Assembly: GCA_934343805.1 (NCBI GenBank)
Contig: CAKRIN010000001.1
Location: 143,981-207,980, forward strand
Length of the DNA stretch: 64,000 nucleotides
Direction of reading: 5' to 3'
DNA from: an uncultured Lachnospira sp.
GTDB lineage: Bacteria; Bacillota; Clostridia; Lachnospirales; Lachnospiraceae
Shown: positions 9,893-18,477 of the stretch, in pieces
How the letters are laid out: each line of letters begins with the position of its first letter
How positions within the stretch are numbered: position 1 is the stretch's first letter
Notes under the pieces: generated by a model
Seen by the model: only the letters and a program-made list of their open reading frames with translations
Told to the model about the DNA's origin: nothing
Database searches by the model: none
Position numbers and translations under genes: made by a program

Positions 9893-9942
9893 ACATTAAT
9901 CCCACCAGTACTTTTAATAATAATCCTGTTCCGATTATATAT

Positions 9943-10860
9943 TTATATTCCTTCATAGTCAAATTCAGGTATAAAGCTTTCCCGAGCCACATTACGTTCC
10001 TGAATGAATCCATTATTGATGCCACATTCAATTGCATAATCAACAACCGAATCATATTCTCTTCTAGTTATCTTGCGGGATAAAAGCGGATGGTTTTTCA
10101 GGCGTTCAAATGGCGTATACTGGCTCATTATGCTTATATATATGTCATCTGCATACGTTTCAAGCAGATACTTTATCACAGCCTTAGAATCCTTAGTTGT
10201 TCCCGGAAGTACCAGATGTCTTACTATTACACCCTTTTTCATAATTCCATCTTCAACTCTGCCACTCTTCACAAGTTCATCGTCGGCATCAAAGAATTCA
10301 GGTTTTCCTGTCTGTCTTACCATTTCATGTATCGCAAGCTTAGCAATCTCTGCATAATCAGGTGCTTTAGAGTACTCTGCCGATAAACTGCTGTCAATAT
10401 ATTTCATATCAGGAAGATATACATCTACCAGTCCGTCAAGCATCTTTAATGTTTCAACATTCTCATATGCACTCGAATTGTATACAACTGGTATAACAAG
10501 TCCCTTATTCTTTGCATTAATAAGCGCCTCTGCGACCTGCGGTACAAAATGTGTCGCAGTTACAAGGTTAATATTATTGGCACATTTGTCCTGAAGTTCA
10601 AGAAATATGTCAGAAAGTCTCCCAACTGTTATCTTCTTTCCAGCCTGTGCAGCCGCAATCTCGTAATTCTGACAAAATATACATCTTAATGTGCATCCCG
10701 AAAAAAATACAGCTCCGCTGCCATTGTTTCCTGATATACAAGGCTCTTCCCACATATGTAGTGCGGCTCTCGCCGCATATATATCATTAGTCATTCCACA
10801 AAACCCTTTATTAACATTTCTGTCAACATTACAGGATCTTGGACATAAATTACAATTCAT
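9943..10860 (-). CDS. Radical SAM protein of the PflX (COG1313) type
   Basis: A 305-residue cytosolic iron-sulfur protein. The radical SAM cluster motif is CTLRCIFC (C56, C60, C63), preceded by an extra N-terminal cysteine set (C3, C6, C10, C21) typical of the PflX/pyruvate formate-lyase-activating-enzyme-related group. LPDMKYID and LVLPGTTKDS are further family segments. The physiological substrate of this family is not established. The start codon overlaps the stop of the ClpP-like gene by one base. Confidence 0.85.
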   Translation of the reverse strand: MNCNLCPRSCNVDRNVNKGFCGMTNDIYAARAALHMWEEPCISGNNGSGAVFFSGCTLRCIFCQNYEIAAAQAGKKITVGRLSDIFLELQDKCANNINLVTATHFVPQVAEALINAKNKGLVIPVVYNSSAYENVETLKMLDGLVDVYLPDMKYIDSSLSAEYSKAPDYAEIAKLAIHEMVRQTGKPEFFDADDELVKSGRVEDGIMKKGVIVRHLVLPGTTKDSKAVIKYLLETYADDIYISIMSQYTPFERLKNHPLLSRKITRREYDSVVDYAIECGINNGFIQERNVARESFIPEFDYEGI

Positions 10861-11510
10861 TATTTCTCCTTAATCATGGAATCAAGCTTTGCCAGTGCTT
10901 CGCTTATTCCTCCTACATCACATATTAAACCTTCTTCAACTGCCTGTCCACCCACAAGTACAGTTCCTAAGTCTTTGGACAACTGCGTTGTGTCAACCAT
11001 CATTTCTTCAATTCTTTTCTTGCTTGTTCCACTATGAGCCGCAATAAATGAAGTTATTCTGTCAGATATGCGTTCAAAATAATCATATGTCTGCTGTACC
11101 CCGATTAGTGTCCCATTCATGCGGACAGGATGAATTATCATGGTAGCTGTAGGCACAATAAATGAATAATCTGTACTCACTGCAAGCGGAACCCCGATAC
11201 TGTGTGAATCTCCAATTATTAATGACACTGTCGGTTTTTTCATAGATGCAATCATTTCAGCCAGTGCAAGTCCTGCGCTTACATCTCCCCCAACTGTATT
11301 CATTATGAATAATACACCCTTAATGTCTTCATCCATTTCGATTTCTGCGAGCTTTGGCAGCATATGTTCATATTTTGTCGCTTTACTTGCCGCCGGCAGA
11401 TTATCATGTCCTTCTATTTCTCCAATAATTGTTATCACCTGAATATTATTCTTTGTTACTGCACCATCTTTATAGTCATCGTCTTTCTTCACATTATCAG
11501 ATTTTTCCAT
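10860..11510 (-). CDS. ClpP-class serine peptidase (TepA/YmfB-like)
   Basis: A 216-residue member of the ClpP/crotonase-like peptidases resembling Bacillus TepA. The nucleophile serine lies in GDSHSIGVP (S104) and the histidine in MIIHPVRMNG (H127); NTVGGDVSAGLALA is the expected oxyanion segment. It has a charged N-terminal extension of about 20 residues and no signal peptide. In other Firmicutes this gene usually sits by ftsK/spoIIIE; here it heads a run with PflX and a sugar transporter. Targets are unknown. Confidence 0.85.
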   Translation of the reverse strand: MEKSDNVKKDDDYKDGAVTKNNIQVITIIGEIEGHDNLPAASKATKYEHMLPKLAEIEMDEDIKGVLFIMNTVGGDVSAGLALAEMIASMKKPTVSLIIGDSHSIGVPLAVSTDYSFIVPTATMIIHPVRMNGTLIGVQQTYDYFERISDRITSFIAAHSGTSKKRIEEMMVDTTQLSKDLGTVLVGGQAVEEGLICDVGGISEALAKLDSMIKEK

Positions 11511-11608
11511 GTCAGCCTCCTGATTATACTATTCCGTATTAGGATTGGCTTGATACAGAAAATTTATTCATTAATTTTAATTATTTCATGGCATTCCATT
11601 GATACATC

Positions 11609-11653
11609 AAAAAGTCCGCAAAGCCAGACAGCAACTGACTTCGCGGACTTTTT
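11609..11653 (-). terminator. Terminator downstream of tRNA-Thr
   Basis: Arms AAAAAGTCCGC and GCGGACTTTTT form a strong stem, directly after the tRNA on the minus strand. The T-run on both sides makes it potentially bidirectional. Confidence 0.9.
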
Positions 11654-11659
11654 AATTCA

Positions 11660-11732
11660 AGCCACCTGCCGGAATCGAACCGGCGACCTTTTCATTACGA
11701 GTGAAACGCTCTACCGACTGAGCCAAGGTGGC
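11660..11732 (-). tRNA. tRNA-Thr (anticodon CGU)
   Basis: The minus strand folds as a complete cloverleaf: acceptor arms GCCACCT/AGGTGGC, D-loop GGCTCAGTCGGTAGAGC, anticodon loop CTCGTAA giving CGT (reads ACG), and T-arm GCCGGTTCGATTCCGGC. No CCA is encoded. It stands alone with its own terminator. Confidence 0.97.
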
Positions 11733-11858
11733 ACTGTCTAAATAAACTGACATGCAACATACATTATATATTTCAAACACATTTTTGTAAAGATAATATT
11801 TACACCTTTCCATGCTCACGAATATCTTATATTAGGACTATATGAATGGAGGTGTAAT

Positions 11859-13016
11859 ATGAAAAAATCATTTCAAATAAGTTTATCGTTTATTTTTGCA
11901 TTAATCCTTATATTCTCATATCCACTGCACGCCGCTGCGGTTGTTATAGACGTAAGCAGTCATAATGGATTCATTAAATGGGATAATGTGAGTAATTATA
12001 TAGAAGGTGTTATCATCCGCATAGGATACGGCAGTGATGAATATAGTCAGGATGATTATACAGCAACCAGAAACATGGATGAATGCGAACGGCTTGGCAT
12101 ACCTTATGGAGTATATCTGTACAGTTATGCCCTTGATTATTATGATGTTGCAAGCGAAGCCGCCCATACACTGAGACTTCTTAAAAATCGTAATCCGGAG
12201 CTTGGAGTGTGGTTTGACATGGAAGATGCAGACGGATATAAAGCCTCTAATAATCTTGATGTATATTCTGAAGGAGCTCTCCTTACTGACTTCTGTGAAA
12301 TATTTGTTACAACAATGAACCTCTGCGGTTATAAATCCGGTGTCTATGCCAATTATAATTACTTTACCAACGTACTTGACACAGACCGGCTTCTGTCTTT
12401 ATCCGATATGAATATATGGCTGGCCCACTGGGGTATTGACTCACCAAGCCTCGACTGTACTATGTGGCAGTTTGGTGCTGTCGAAATAGAGGATTCCGAA
12501 TATGATGGAAATATATACTATTCTGATTATTCCAATAAAGATATAACATCTCCTCCTGACAATATATCATCATATAACCCGATAAATGTATTCTACCAGA
12601 CACGCCTTTCATCCGGCGTATGGCTTCCTGTTGTCAGAAATGATGATGACTATGCAGGCATACAGGGAGAATACATTACAGGTCTTGCGATTACAACAAA
12701 TTCCGGATATATAAAATATCGTGTGCATGTTAAAGGAGGATGGCTTGGTCTTATAGACAGCCGGGAAACCGATATTAATAATTATTATAGCGGATATGCC
12801 GGCAACAATACTCCCATTGACGCTGTAGAGATATATTATTATACTCCGCAAAATATAATTGACGAATCCGGTTATCGTTATGCATATTACAGAGTTAGTC
12901 CGGCAGGATTATCATACTATAATTACCAGACTGATAATGACACATCCAATGGTGCTGACGGATATGCTGGTGTATTTGACAAATATATTGACCGCATCCA
13001 GATAAAAATAAATTAA
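11859..13016 (+). CDS. Secreted GH25 lysozyme-like muramidase
   Basis: Hydrolyses the N-acetylmuramic acid linkage of peptidoglycan, outside the cell. The 385-residue protein starts with a signal peptide (KKSF, then a hydrophobic run ending near HAAA, about residue 27). The GH25 barrel follows with VIDVSSHNGFI (catalytic Asp), IIRIGYG, GVWFDMEDADGY (catalytic acidic pair) and IWLAHWG / MWQFG. The C-terminal 150 residues form a separate beta-rich domain with KGGWLGLI and AGNNTPIDAVEI, resembling clostridial Trp-containing wall-binding repeats. A GGAGGTG ribosome site precedes the ATG. It is a single-gene unit converging on the DHH gene. Confidence 0.9.
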   Translation: MKKSFQISLSFIFALILIFSYPLHAAAVVIDVSSHNGFIKWDNVSNYIEGVIIRIGYGSDEYSQDDYTATRNMDECERLGIPYGVYLYSYALDYYDVASEAAHTLRLLKNRNPELGVWFDMEDADGYKASNNLDVYSEGALLTDFCEIFVTTMNLCGYKSGVYANYNYFTNVLDTDRLLSLSDMNIWLAHWGIDSPSLDCTMWQFGAVEIEDSEYDGNIYYSDYSNKDITSPPDNISSYNPINVFYQTRLSSGVWLPVVRNDDDYAGIQGEYITGLAITTNSGYIKYRVHVKGGWLGLIDSRETDINNYYSGYAGNNTPIDAVEIYYYTPQNIIDESGYRYAYYRVSPAGLSYYNYQTDNDTSNGADGYAGVFDKYIDRIQIKIN

Positions 13017-13033
13017 TTCCCAAAATCAAAAAA

Positions 13034-13078
13034 ATGCCTGCAGTACACATTGCATAAGCAAATATATATTGCAGGCAT
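13034..13078. terminator. Bidirectional terminator between convergent genes
   Basis: ATGCCTGCA and TGCAGGCAT pair across a loop between the GH25 gene (plus) and the DHH gene (minus). An A-run precedes the stem, giving a T-run for the minus-strand gene. Confidence 0.7.
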
Positions 13079-13085
13079 ATAATTA

Positions 13086-14072
13086 TTATATATTAATTCC
13101 CGATTCTTCTATAAATCTCTGCTTAATTATAGATTCCAGTTTCTTAATATCTTCCTCAGTTATTTTATTTCCAGGCTTATCATATGGTATAAAACCTCCT
13201 GCCATATTATCATGTCCGCCACCGGTTCCAATTCCTCTCAAAGCATTCATTGCAAGAACTCCTGAAAGATATCCCCCTCCGCTTCTTATTGAAAGCTTGA
13301 TACCATCCTCTTTAGGTGAATACACAATTGACAGGCTTATACCATCAAGTGTCAGTGTAAAATCGCATATTGAAGCAATCAGTGATTCCTTGCAATCTGG
13401 TCCGGCACTTGCAAAACAAATATCCCCAACAATGTCTATCGTGCTGAACGCATTACTATATGCCTTAATATCATCAAAATGCAGCACACTGCTATCAAGA
13501 TCCTCAAGGATAACCCTGTCTGCGCTCATATACAGCTTATAAAACATATCCAGATCTAATTGGCTTACACCCCTTTTCATATCAGCCGTGTCCATTTTGA
13601 TGCCATACAGAAGTGCCGTAGCAACATCTTTTGGCATATTAATATTATTAATAAAATAATATGATGAAATTATTGATGCACATGCTCCGACCTCTGGTCT
13701 TATATCAGAAAATCTATAATTAACCTCTTCATATACAGGATGATGATCTATGCATATTATCTCCTGTCCATTCATATCAATAATATTAGAATTTCCTTTC
13801 TGGGCATCTACAAGAATTATCTCATCTTTTTCATTAAATTCATCCGGATTATTATATTCCCTGACATTAATCCCCAGAAGCTTTACCATCTTGGCAGTTA
13901 CTGTATGTTCTATACTGCCATTATAACATATCTGAGCCTCTATCCCTTTGGCTTCAAGCAGCTTCTGCAATCCGTATGCACATGCTATTGCATCAGGATC
14001 TGGGAAATTATGTGTCTGGATATATACCTTGTTACCGCTTATATTAGCTATAACCTTTTCTAAATAGTTCAT
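13086..14072 (-). CDS. DHH/DHHA1-family phosphoesterase (NrnA-like)
   Basis: A 328-residue soluble protein with the two-domain DHH architecture. The N-terminal metal-binding motifs are THNFPDPDAIA, LVDAQKGN and the eponymous CIDHHPVY (around residue 100); the C-terminal DHHA1 domain has GIGTGGGHDNMAGG. Relatives degrade oligoribonucleotides or pAp (NrnA) or cyclic dinucleotides. Absence of a PAS/GGDEF portion argues against GdpP. The first motif is PDPD rather than the usual PDGD. It is a single minus-strand gene. Confidence 0.85.
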   Translation of the reverse strand: MNYLEKVIANISGNKVYIQTHNFPDPDAIACAYGLQKLLEAKGIEAQICYNGSIEHTVTAKMVKLLGINVREYNNPDEFNEKDEIILVDAQKGNSNIIDMNGQEIICIDHHPVYEEVNYRFSDIRPEVGACASIISSYYFINNINMPKDVATALLYGIKMDTADMKRGVSQLDLDMFYKLYMSADRVILEDLDSSVLHFDDIKAYSNAFSTIDIVGDICFASAGPDCKESLIASICDFTLTLDGISLSIVYSPKEDGIKLSIRSGGGYLSGVLAMNALRGIGTGGGHDNMAGGFIPYDKPGNKITEEDIKKLESIIKQRFIEESGINI

Positions 14073-14196
14073 AAAATTCCCCTCATTTGACTTTCATAAA
14101 TTCATTATATTCTCAATAGCTATTTTATTCAATGTACATTATCACTTTTTCCGTTTTTTTTCATAAATTATAATAACCATATATGGGAGTATAATA

Positions 14197-14922
14197 TTGG
14201 AGCCTATACTTTCAATGAATCATATATACTATTCCTACCACAGTAAATCTGGTGAAATTCCTGTCATTGAAGATCTTTCCTTCAGCGTCATGCCTGGAAG
14301 CTTTATTTCTATTGTTGGTCCTTCCGGATGTGGAAAATCAACAATTTTATCGTTGCTGTGTAACCTTATAAAGCCTGAATCTGGCAGCATTGCAATAAGG
14401 CGTAATAATTCTGGTGAAATCTCCCGGATGGGATATATGCTTCAAAAAGATAATCTTTTTGAATGGCTGAGTATTTATAAAAATGTTATGTTAGGACTTG
14501 AAATAAATAGAAATAAGACACCTGAAAATATTGCATATGTCAACAGACTTTTAAAACAATATGATCTGGCTGATTTTAAATCATCAAGACCTTCCCAGTT
14601 ATCCGGTGGCATGAGACAACGGGCAGCATTGATTCGCACGCTGGCTTTGAAACCGGATATTCTCCTTTTAGATGAACCTTTCTCTGCTCTGGACTTTCAG
14701 ACACGACTCGAAGTCAGAGAAGATATCTGCAATATTCTTAAGAATGAAAATAAAACTGTCATACTGGTAACTCATGATATTTCCGAAGCAATCGCTATGA
14801 CAGACCATGTACTCATTCTTACACAAAGACCTGCACGCCTTCTTAAAACAGTAGATATCAAAGCTAAAGACTCACTCTCATCAGAAAAATATTTCAACGA
14901 AATAAGGGAGGCATTAGAATGA
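14197..14922 (+). CDS. ABC transporter ATPase, NitT/TauT (SsuB) type
   Basis: A 241-residue nucleotide-binding subunit. Walker A is GPSGCGKST, the Q-loop is YMLQKDNLF, the signature is LSGGMRQR, Walker B is ILLLDEPFSALD and the switch histidine is in VTHD. It belongs to the nitrate/taurine/sulfonate/pyrimidine importer group. Translation starts with TTG at 14197, eight bases after a GGGAG ribosome site. It overlaps the permease gene by four bases. No substrate-binding protein is encoded nearby, so the substrate is unknown. Confidence 0.88.
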   Translation: MEPILSMNHIYYSYHSKSGEIPVIEDLSFSVMPGSFISIVGPSGCGKSTILSLLCNLIKPESGSIAIRRNNSGEISRMGYMLQKDNLFEWLSIYKNVMLGLEINRNKTPENIAYVNRLLKQYDLADFKSSRPSQLSGGMRQRAALIRTLALKPDILLLDEPFSALDFQTRLEVREDICNILKNENKTVILVTHDISEAIAMTDHVLILTQRPARLLKTVDIKAKDSLSSEKYFNEIREALE

Positions 14923-15710
14923 AAACTAGTCAGGCCCAACGCAAATATTTGTTAAAAATGCGTCTTTATAATATATCTGTCGTAATATCCCGGCTATTAT
15001 TATTCATTGGTTTTCTTTTCATATGGGAATACACAGCCAGTAAGGGAATCATTAACGCATTTATCTTTAGTTCACCTGTAAGATTGTATAAAACATTTAT
15101 CGAACTTGCAAAAGATGGAATCATATTCACTCACATATTTGTCACACTATACGAAACCCTTGTGGCTTTTGCAATAATCACGATTGCAGGACTTCTGGCT
15201 GCTATTCTTTTGTGGTGTTTTAAAGGACTATCCGACTGTCTTGAGCCTTTTATGGTAGTTCTTAACAGTCTTCCAAAATCAGCTCTTGCACCAATGCTTA
15301 TTGTGTGGCTTGGAACCAACACCAAAGCTATTATAATTACAGCTGTCTCCGTTGCAATATTTGGAATGATAATCAATCTGTACACCGGTTTTCTTAGTAT
15401 AGATAAAGAAAAAATTATGCTCATCCGAACTCTTAATGGTTCAAAATGGCATATCCTTGTAAAGTTAATTCTTCCCGGTTCAAAGCGGATTATAATAAGC
15501 AATATGAAGGTAAATATTGGCTTATGCCTTGTCGGAGTTATTATTGGTGAATTTCTTGCAGCAAAAAAGGGACTTGGCTATCTCATTATATATGGAAGCC
15601 AGGTATTTAAAATGAGCTATGTAGTTCTCGGAATTGTAATTCTATGCATTATATCCACCTGCCTTTTTGCTTTAATAACTTTATTACAAAAAATATTTCT
15701 AAAAGACTGA
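14919..15710 (+). CDS. ABC transporter permease, NitT/TauT (SsuC) type
   Basis: A 263-residue membrane protein with about six hydrophobic segments. The coupling-helix (EAA) region LNSLPKSALAPMLIVWLGTN and the later segment IGEFLAAKKGLGYLI are characteristic of this importer group. Its ATG overlaps the stop of the ATPase gene (ATGA). A functional importer would need a lipoprotein or soluble binding protein from elsewhere in the genome. Confidence 0.88.
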   Translation: MKTSQAQRKYLLKMRLYNISVVISRLLLFIGFLFIWEYTASKGIINAFIFSSPVRLYKTFIELAKDGIIFTHIFVTLYETLVAFAIITIAGLLAAILLWCFKGLSDCLEPFMVVLNSLPKSALAPMLIVWLGTNTKAIIITAVSVAIFGMIINLYTGFLSIDKEKIMLIRTLNGSKWHILVKLILPGSKRIIISNMKVNIGLCLVGVIIGEFLAAKKGLGYLIIYGSQVFKMSYVVLGIVILCIISTCLFALITLLQKIFLKD

Positions 15711-15758
15711 TTTTATATTATACTAATGTTAATTATTATCCAAAGGAGTATTTTATTA

Positions 15759-16253
15759 ATGATATCCCTAACAATTAAGGACATAAAACAATTCATGAAT
15801 AAGCTTTTAATAAGTGATACATTTGATGGTTTCTGCGTATCTGAAGCTGATATAGCAACAGGCTGCACATATTCAGTTAACGGGCGTATCAATTCATCAT
15901 TTTTCACTTCTGAAGAAATCTCTTCCATGCCATCCTCTGTGTATATAACATGGAAAGCTATCAGACCTTTTGCTTTCAGTATAATTAAAGGCAGCCGTGT
16001 TCCTGAATTCTTAAAGATTACCTTTGCCATGCCTGATAATATTGTCAGCGAAATCATTGAAAACAATAGCCTTAATTATGATCCTGAAACAATTAATGGT
16101 TTATTCCTTAATATAAAATATTCCAATGATACAGTTACTATGACAACTGCTTCATCTCTGAGTATCTTTACACTTGACCACTCTCTTGATGAAGCCTTTG
16201 AAAAGTATATAATCAGCTTTCTTATTGAATCCGATATCTCATATGAGGAGTAG
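15759..16253 (+). CDS. DUF5721-like protein
   Basis: A 164-residue soluble protein of unknown role. The start region MISLTIKDIKQFMNKLL and the next segment SDTFDGFCVSEADI resemble a small family I associate with Lachnospiraceae (DUF5721). I chose the Met at 15759 because AAAGGAG lies ten bases upstream; the frame is open to 15726. It follows the ABC permease by 48 bases and is closed by a terminator. No catalytic motif is visible. Confidence 0.7.
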   Translation: MISLTIKDIKQFMNKLLISDTFDGFCVSEADIATGCTYSVNGRINSSFFTSEEISSMPSSVYITWKAIRPFAFSIIKGSRVPEFLKITFAMPDNIVSEIIENNSLNYDPETINGLFLNIKYSNDTVTMTTASSLSIFTLDHSLDEAFEKYIISFLIESDISYEE

Positions 16254-16296
16254 GAACAGCTTATAATTAAAGTTTAGAATTATTTAATATATACAG

Positions 16297-16333
16297 CAAA
16301 ACCGCCTGTTCACAGAGACAGACGGTTTTTTAT
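16297..16333 (+). terminator. Terminator after the DUF5721 gene
   Basis: AAAACCGCCTGT and ACAGACGGTTTTTT form a stem with one mismatch and a clear T-run. It separates the ABC/DUF5721 transcript from htpG. Confidence 0.88.
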
Positions 16334-16359
16334 TAGCACTCATAATTATTGAGTGCTAA
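16333..16359. promoter_or_regulatory. CIRCE operator upstream of htpG
   Basis: A perfect CIRCE inverted repeat, TTAGCACTC-N9-GAGTGCTAA, the binding site of the HrcA repressor. It lies just upstream of the htpG promoter, about 75 bases before the start codon. The same element, also perfect, precedes hrcA at 59714-59740. Confidence 0.95.
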
Positions 16360-16366
16360 TTTTTGC

Positions 16367-16395
16367 TTGACTTTAAATTCATGCTGTATTAAATT
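16367..16395 (+). promoter_or_regulatory. Probable htpG promoter
   Basis: TTGACT (16367-16372) and TAAATT (16390-16395) are 17 bases apart, starting eight bases after CIRCE. HrcA bound at CIRCE would sit against RNA polymerase. Confidence 0.6.
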
Positions 16396-16433
16396 AAGCA
16401 TTAGTTCAATGAATGTAAGGAGGCTTATATAAT

Positions 16434-18428
16434 ATGTCAAAGGAACATGGAAATTTATCAATTAACAGCCAGAATATTTTCCCAATTATTAAAAAATGGA
16501 TGTATTCTGATCACGATATCTTCTATAGAGAATTAGTTTCCAACGCATGTGATGCAATCACTAAGTTAAAGAAGCTTGATATGATTGGAGAATATGAAGC
16601 TCCAGACGATATCGAATACAAAGTAGAAATAAAATTATCCGCTAAAGATAAAACCATCAAGATCATTGATAATGGTATTGGTATGACAAAAGACGAGGTT
16701 GATGAATACATTAATCAGATTGCCTTTTCTGGTGCTGAGGCTTTTCTTGAAAAATACAAAGATAAAGCTAATGATGATCAGATTATTGGTCACTTTGGAT
16801 TAGGTTTTTATTCAGCATTTATGGTATCTGATCAAGTTACTATTGATACATTGTCATTTAAGGAAGGTGCCGAATCAGTTCACTGGTCATGTGATGGTGG
16901 TACAGAATATGACATAAGCGAAGGAAGTAAGACAACCCCTGGTACAGAGATTACCCTTTATCTCAATGAAGACAGCTATGAATTTGCCAATGAGTACAAG
17001 GCTAAAGAAGTTCTTGACAAATACTGCTCTTTCATGCCGGTTCCTATTTTCGTAACTAATGAAGATGTTGGAGAACAGACAGAAGAAATTCCTGAAGAAG
17101 AAGTTAACGAAAAAGATACAGTACTTGAAACATTTGTTAAAGACGCCGTTACAGAAGAAGTCGAAAAAGAAGACGGAACAAAAGAAACTGTAGAAAAAGT
17201 TCCAGCTAAAAAGATGGCTAAAATTGTTAAACGTCCTGTTGCAATCAACGATATTCATCCTCTCTGGACAAAGCATCCTAACGAGTGCTCTGATGACGAC
17301 TACAAGGATTTCTATAGAAAAGTATTCCATGATTATAAGGAACCTTTATTCTGGATACACCTTAACATGGATTATCCATTTAATCTTAAAGGAATACTGT
17401 ACTTTCCTAAGATTAACACAGAATATGAATCTATCGAAGGTACTATTAAACTATATAACAATCAGGTATTCGTTGCAGATAACATTAAAGAAGTTATTCC
17501 AGAATTCCTGCTTCTTCTTAAAGGTGTTATTGACTGCCCAGACCTTCCACTTAACGTATCCCGTTCAGCACTCCAGAATGACGGATTTGTTAAGAAAATA
17601 TCTGATTATATCACTAAAAAGGTTGCTGACAAGCTTTCTGGCATGTGCAAGACAGATAAAGAGAACTACGAGAAATACTGGAATGATATCAATCCATTTA
17701 TTAAATTCGGCTGCTTAAAAGATGAGAAATTTGCTGAAAAGATGAATGATTACATCATATTTAAGAACCTTGATGGCAAATATTTAACTCTTCAGGAATG
17801 TCTTGATGAGAACAAGGAAAAGCATGAAAACACTATCTTCTATGTAACAGACGAAGTTGAGCAGAGCCAGTACATCAACATGTTTAAGAATGAAGGCATC
17901 GATGCTGTAATTCTTACACATAACATTGACCAGCCATTTATTACCAACCTTGAATCTAAAAACGAGAATCTCAAATTCAAGCGCATTGATGCTGATCTGT
18001 CTGATAGCTTTAAGGAAGAAACTTCTGAAAACGAGTTAAAAGATATGACTGAAAAGCTTTCTAAGACATTTAAGGATGCTCTTGGCAAAGAGAATCTTAC
18101 AGTTGAGGTTTCAAAGTTAAAAGATGCATCTATTTCTTCTATGATTACTCTTTCTGAAGAGAGCAGACGTATGCAGGATATGATGAAAATGTATGGTATG
18201 GCTGGCATGGATCCTAATATGTTTGGTGCAGAAGGCCAGACACTTGTTCTTAATGCTAACAATGATCTTGTTAAATATATTTCAGAACATAGTGATGGTG
18301 AGAACACTAAGCTTATATGTGAACAGCTCTATGACCTTGCTATGCTCAGCCATGCTCCACTCTCTCCTGAACAGATGACTGGATTCATTGCCCGCAGCAA
18401 TAAAATCATGGAATTGCTTGCAAAATAG
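16434..18428 (+). CDS. htpG: Hsp90-family chaperone HtpG
   Basis: Cytosolic ATP-dependent chaperone. The 664-residue protein has the GHKL ATPase domain with SNACDAI (N38 region), IDNGIGMT and GHFGLGFYSAFMVSD, then the middle domain and a C-terminal dimerisation domain. Between the N and middle domains (about residues 210-262) is a highly charged insert with EEIPEEEVNEKD and EEVEKEDGTKE, longer than in E. coli HtpG and reminiscent of the eukaryotic charged linker. A ribosome site AAGGAGG precedes the ATG. A perfect CIRCE places it under HrcA, unlike Bacillus subtilis htpG. Confidence 0.97.
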   Translation: MSKEHGNLSINSQNIFPIIKKWMYSDHDIFYRELVSNACDAITKLKKLDMIGEYEAPDDIEYKVEIKLSAKDKTIKIIDNGIGMTKDEVDEYINQIAFSGAEAFLEKYKDKANDDQIIGHFGLGFYSAFMVSDQVTIDTLSFKEGAESVHWSCDGGTEYDISEGSKTTPGTEITLYLNEDSYEFANEYKAKEVLDKYCSFMPVPIFVTNEDVGEQTEEIPEEEVNEKDTVLETFVKDAVTEEVEKEDGTKETVEKVPAKKMAKIVKRPVAINDIHPLWTKHPNECSDDDYKDFYRKVFHDYKEPLFWIHLNMDYPFNLKGILYFPKINTEYESIEGTIKLYNNQVFVADNIKEVIPEFLLLLKGVIDCPDLPLNVSRSALQNDGFVKKISDYITKKVADKLSGMCKTDKENYEKYWNDINPFIKFGCLKDEKFAEKMNDYIIFKNLDGKYLTLQECLDENKEKHENTIFYVTDEVEQSQYINMFKNEGIDAVILTHNIDQPFITNLESKNENLKFKRIDADLSDSFKEETSENELKDMTEKLSKTFKDALGKENLTVEVSKLKDASISSMITLSEESRRMQDMMKMYGMAGMDPNMFGAEGQTLVLNANNDLVKYISEHSDGENTKLICEQLYDLAMLSHAPLSPEQMTGFIARSNKIMELLAK

Positions 18429-18477
18429 CACTAATTAAACTATCATTGTCTTATATAAAGATAAGGATTAATTAACT

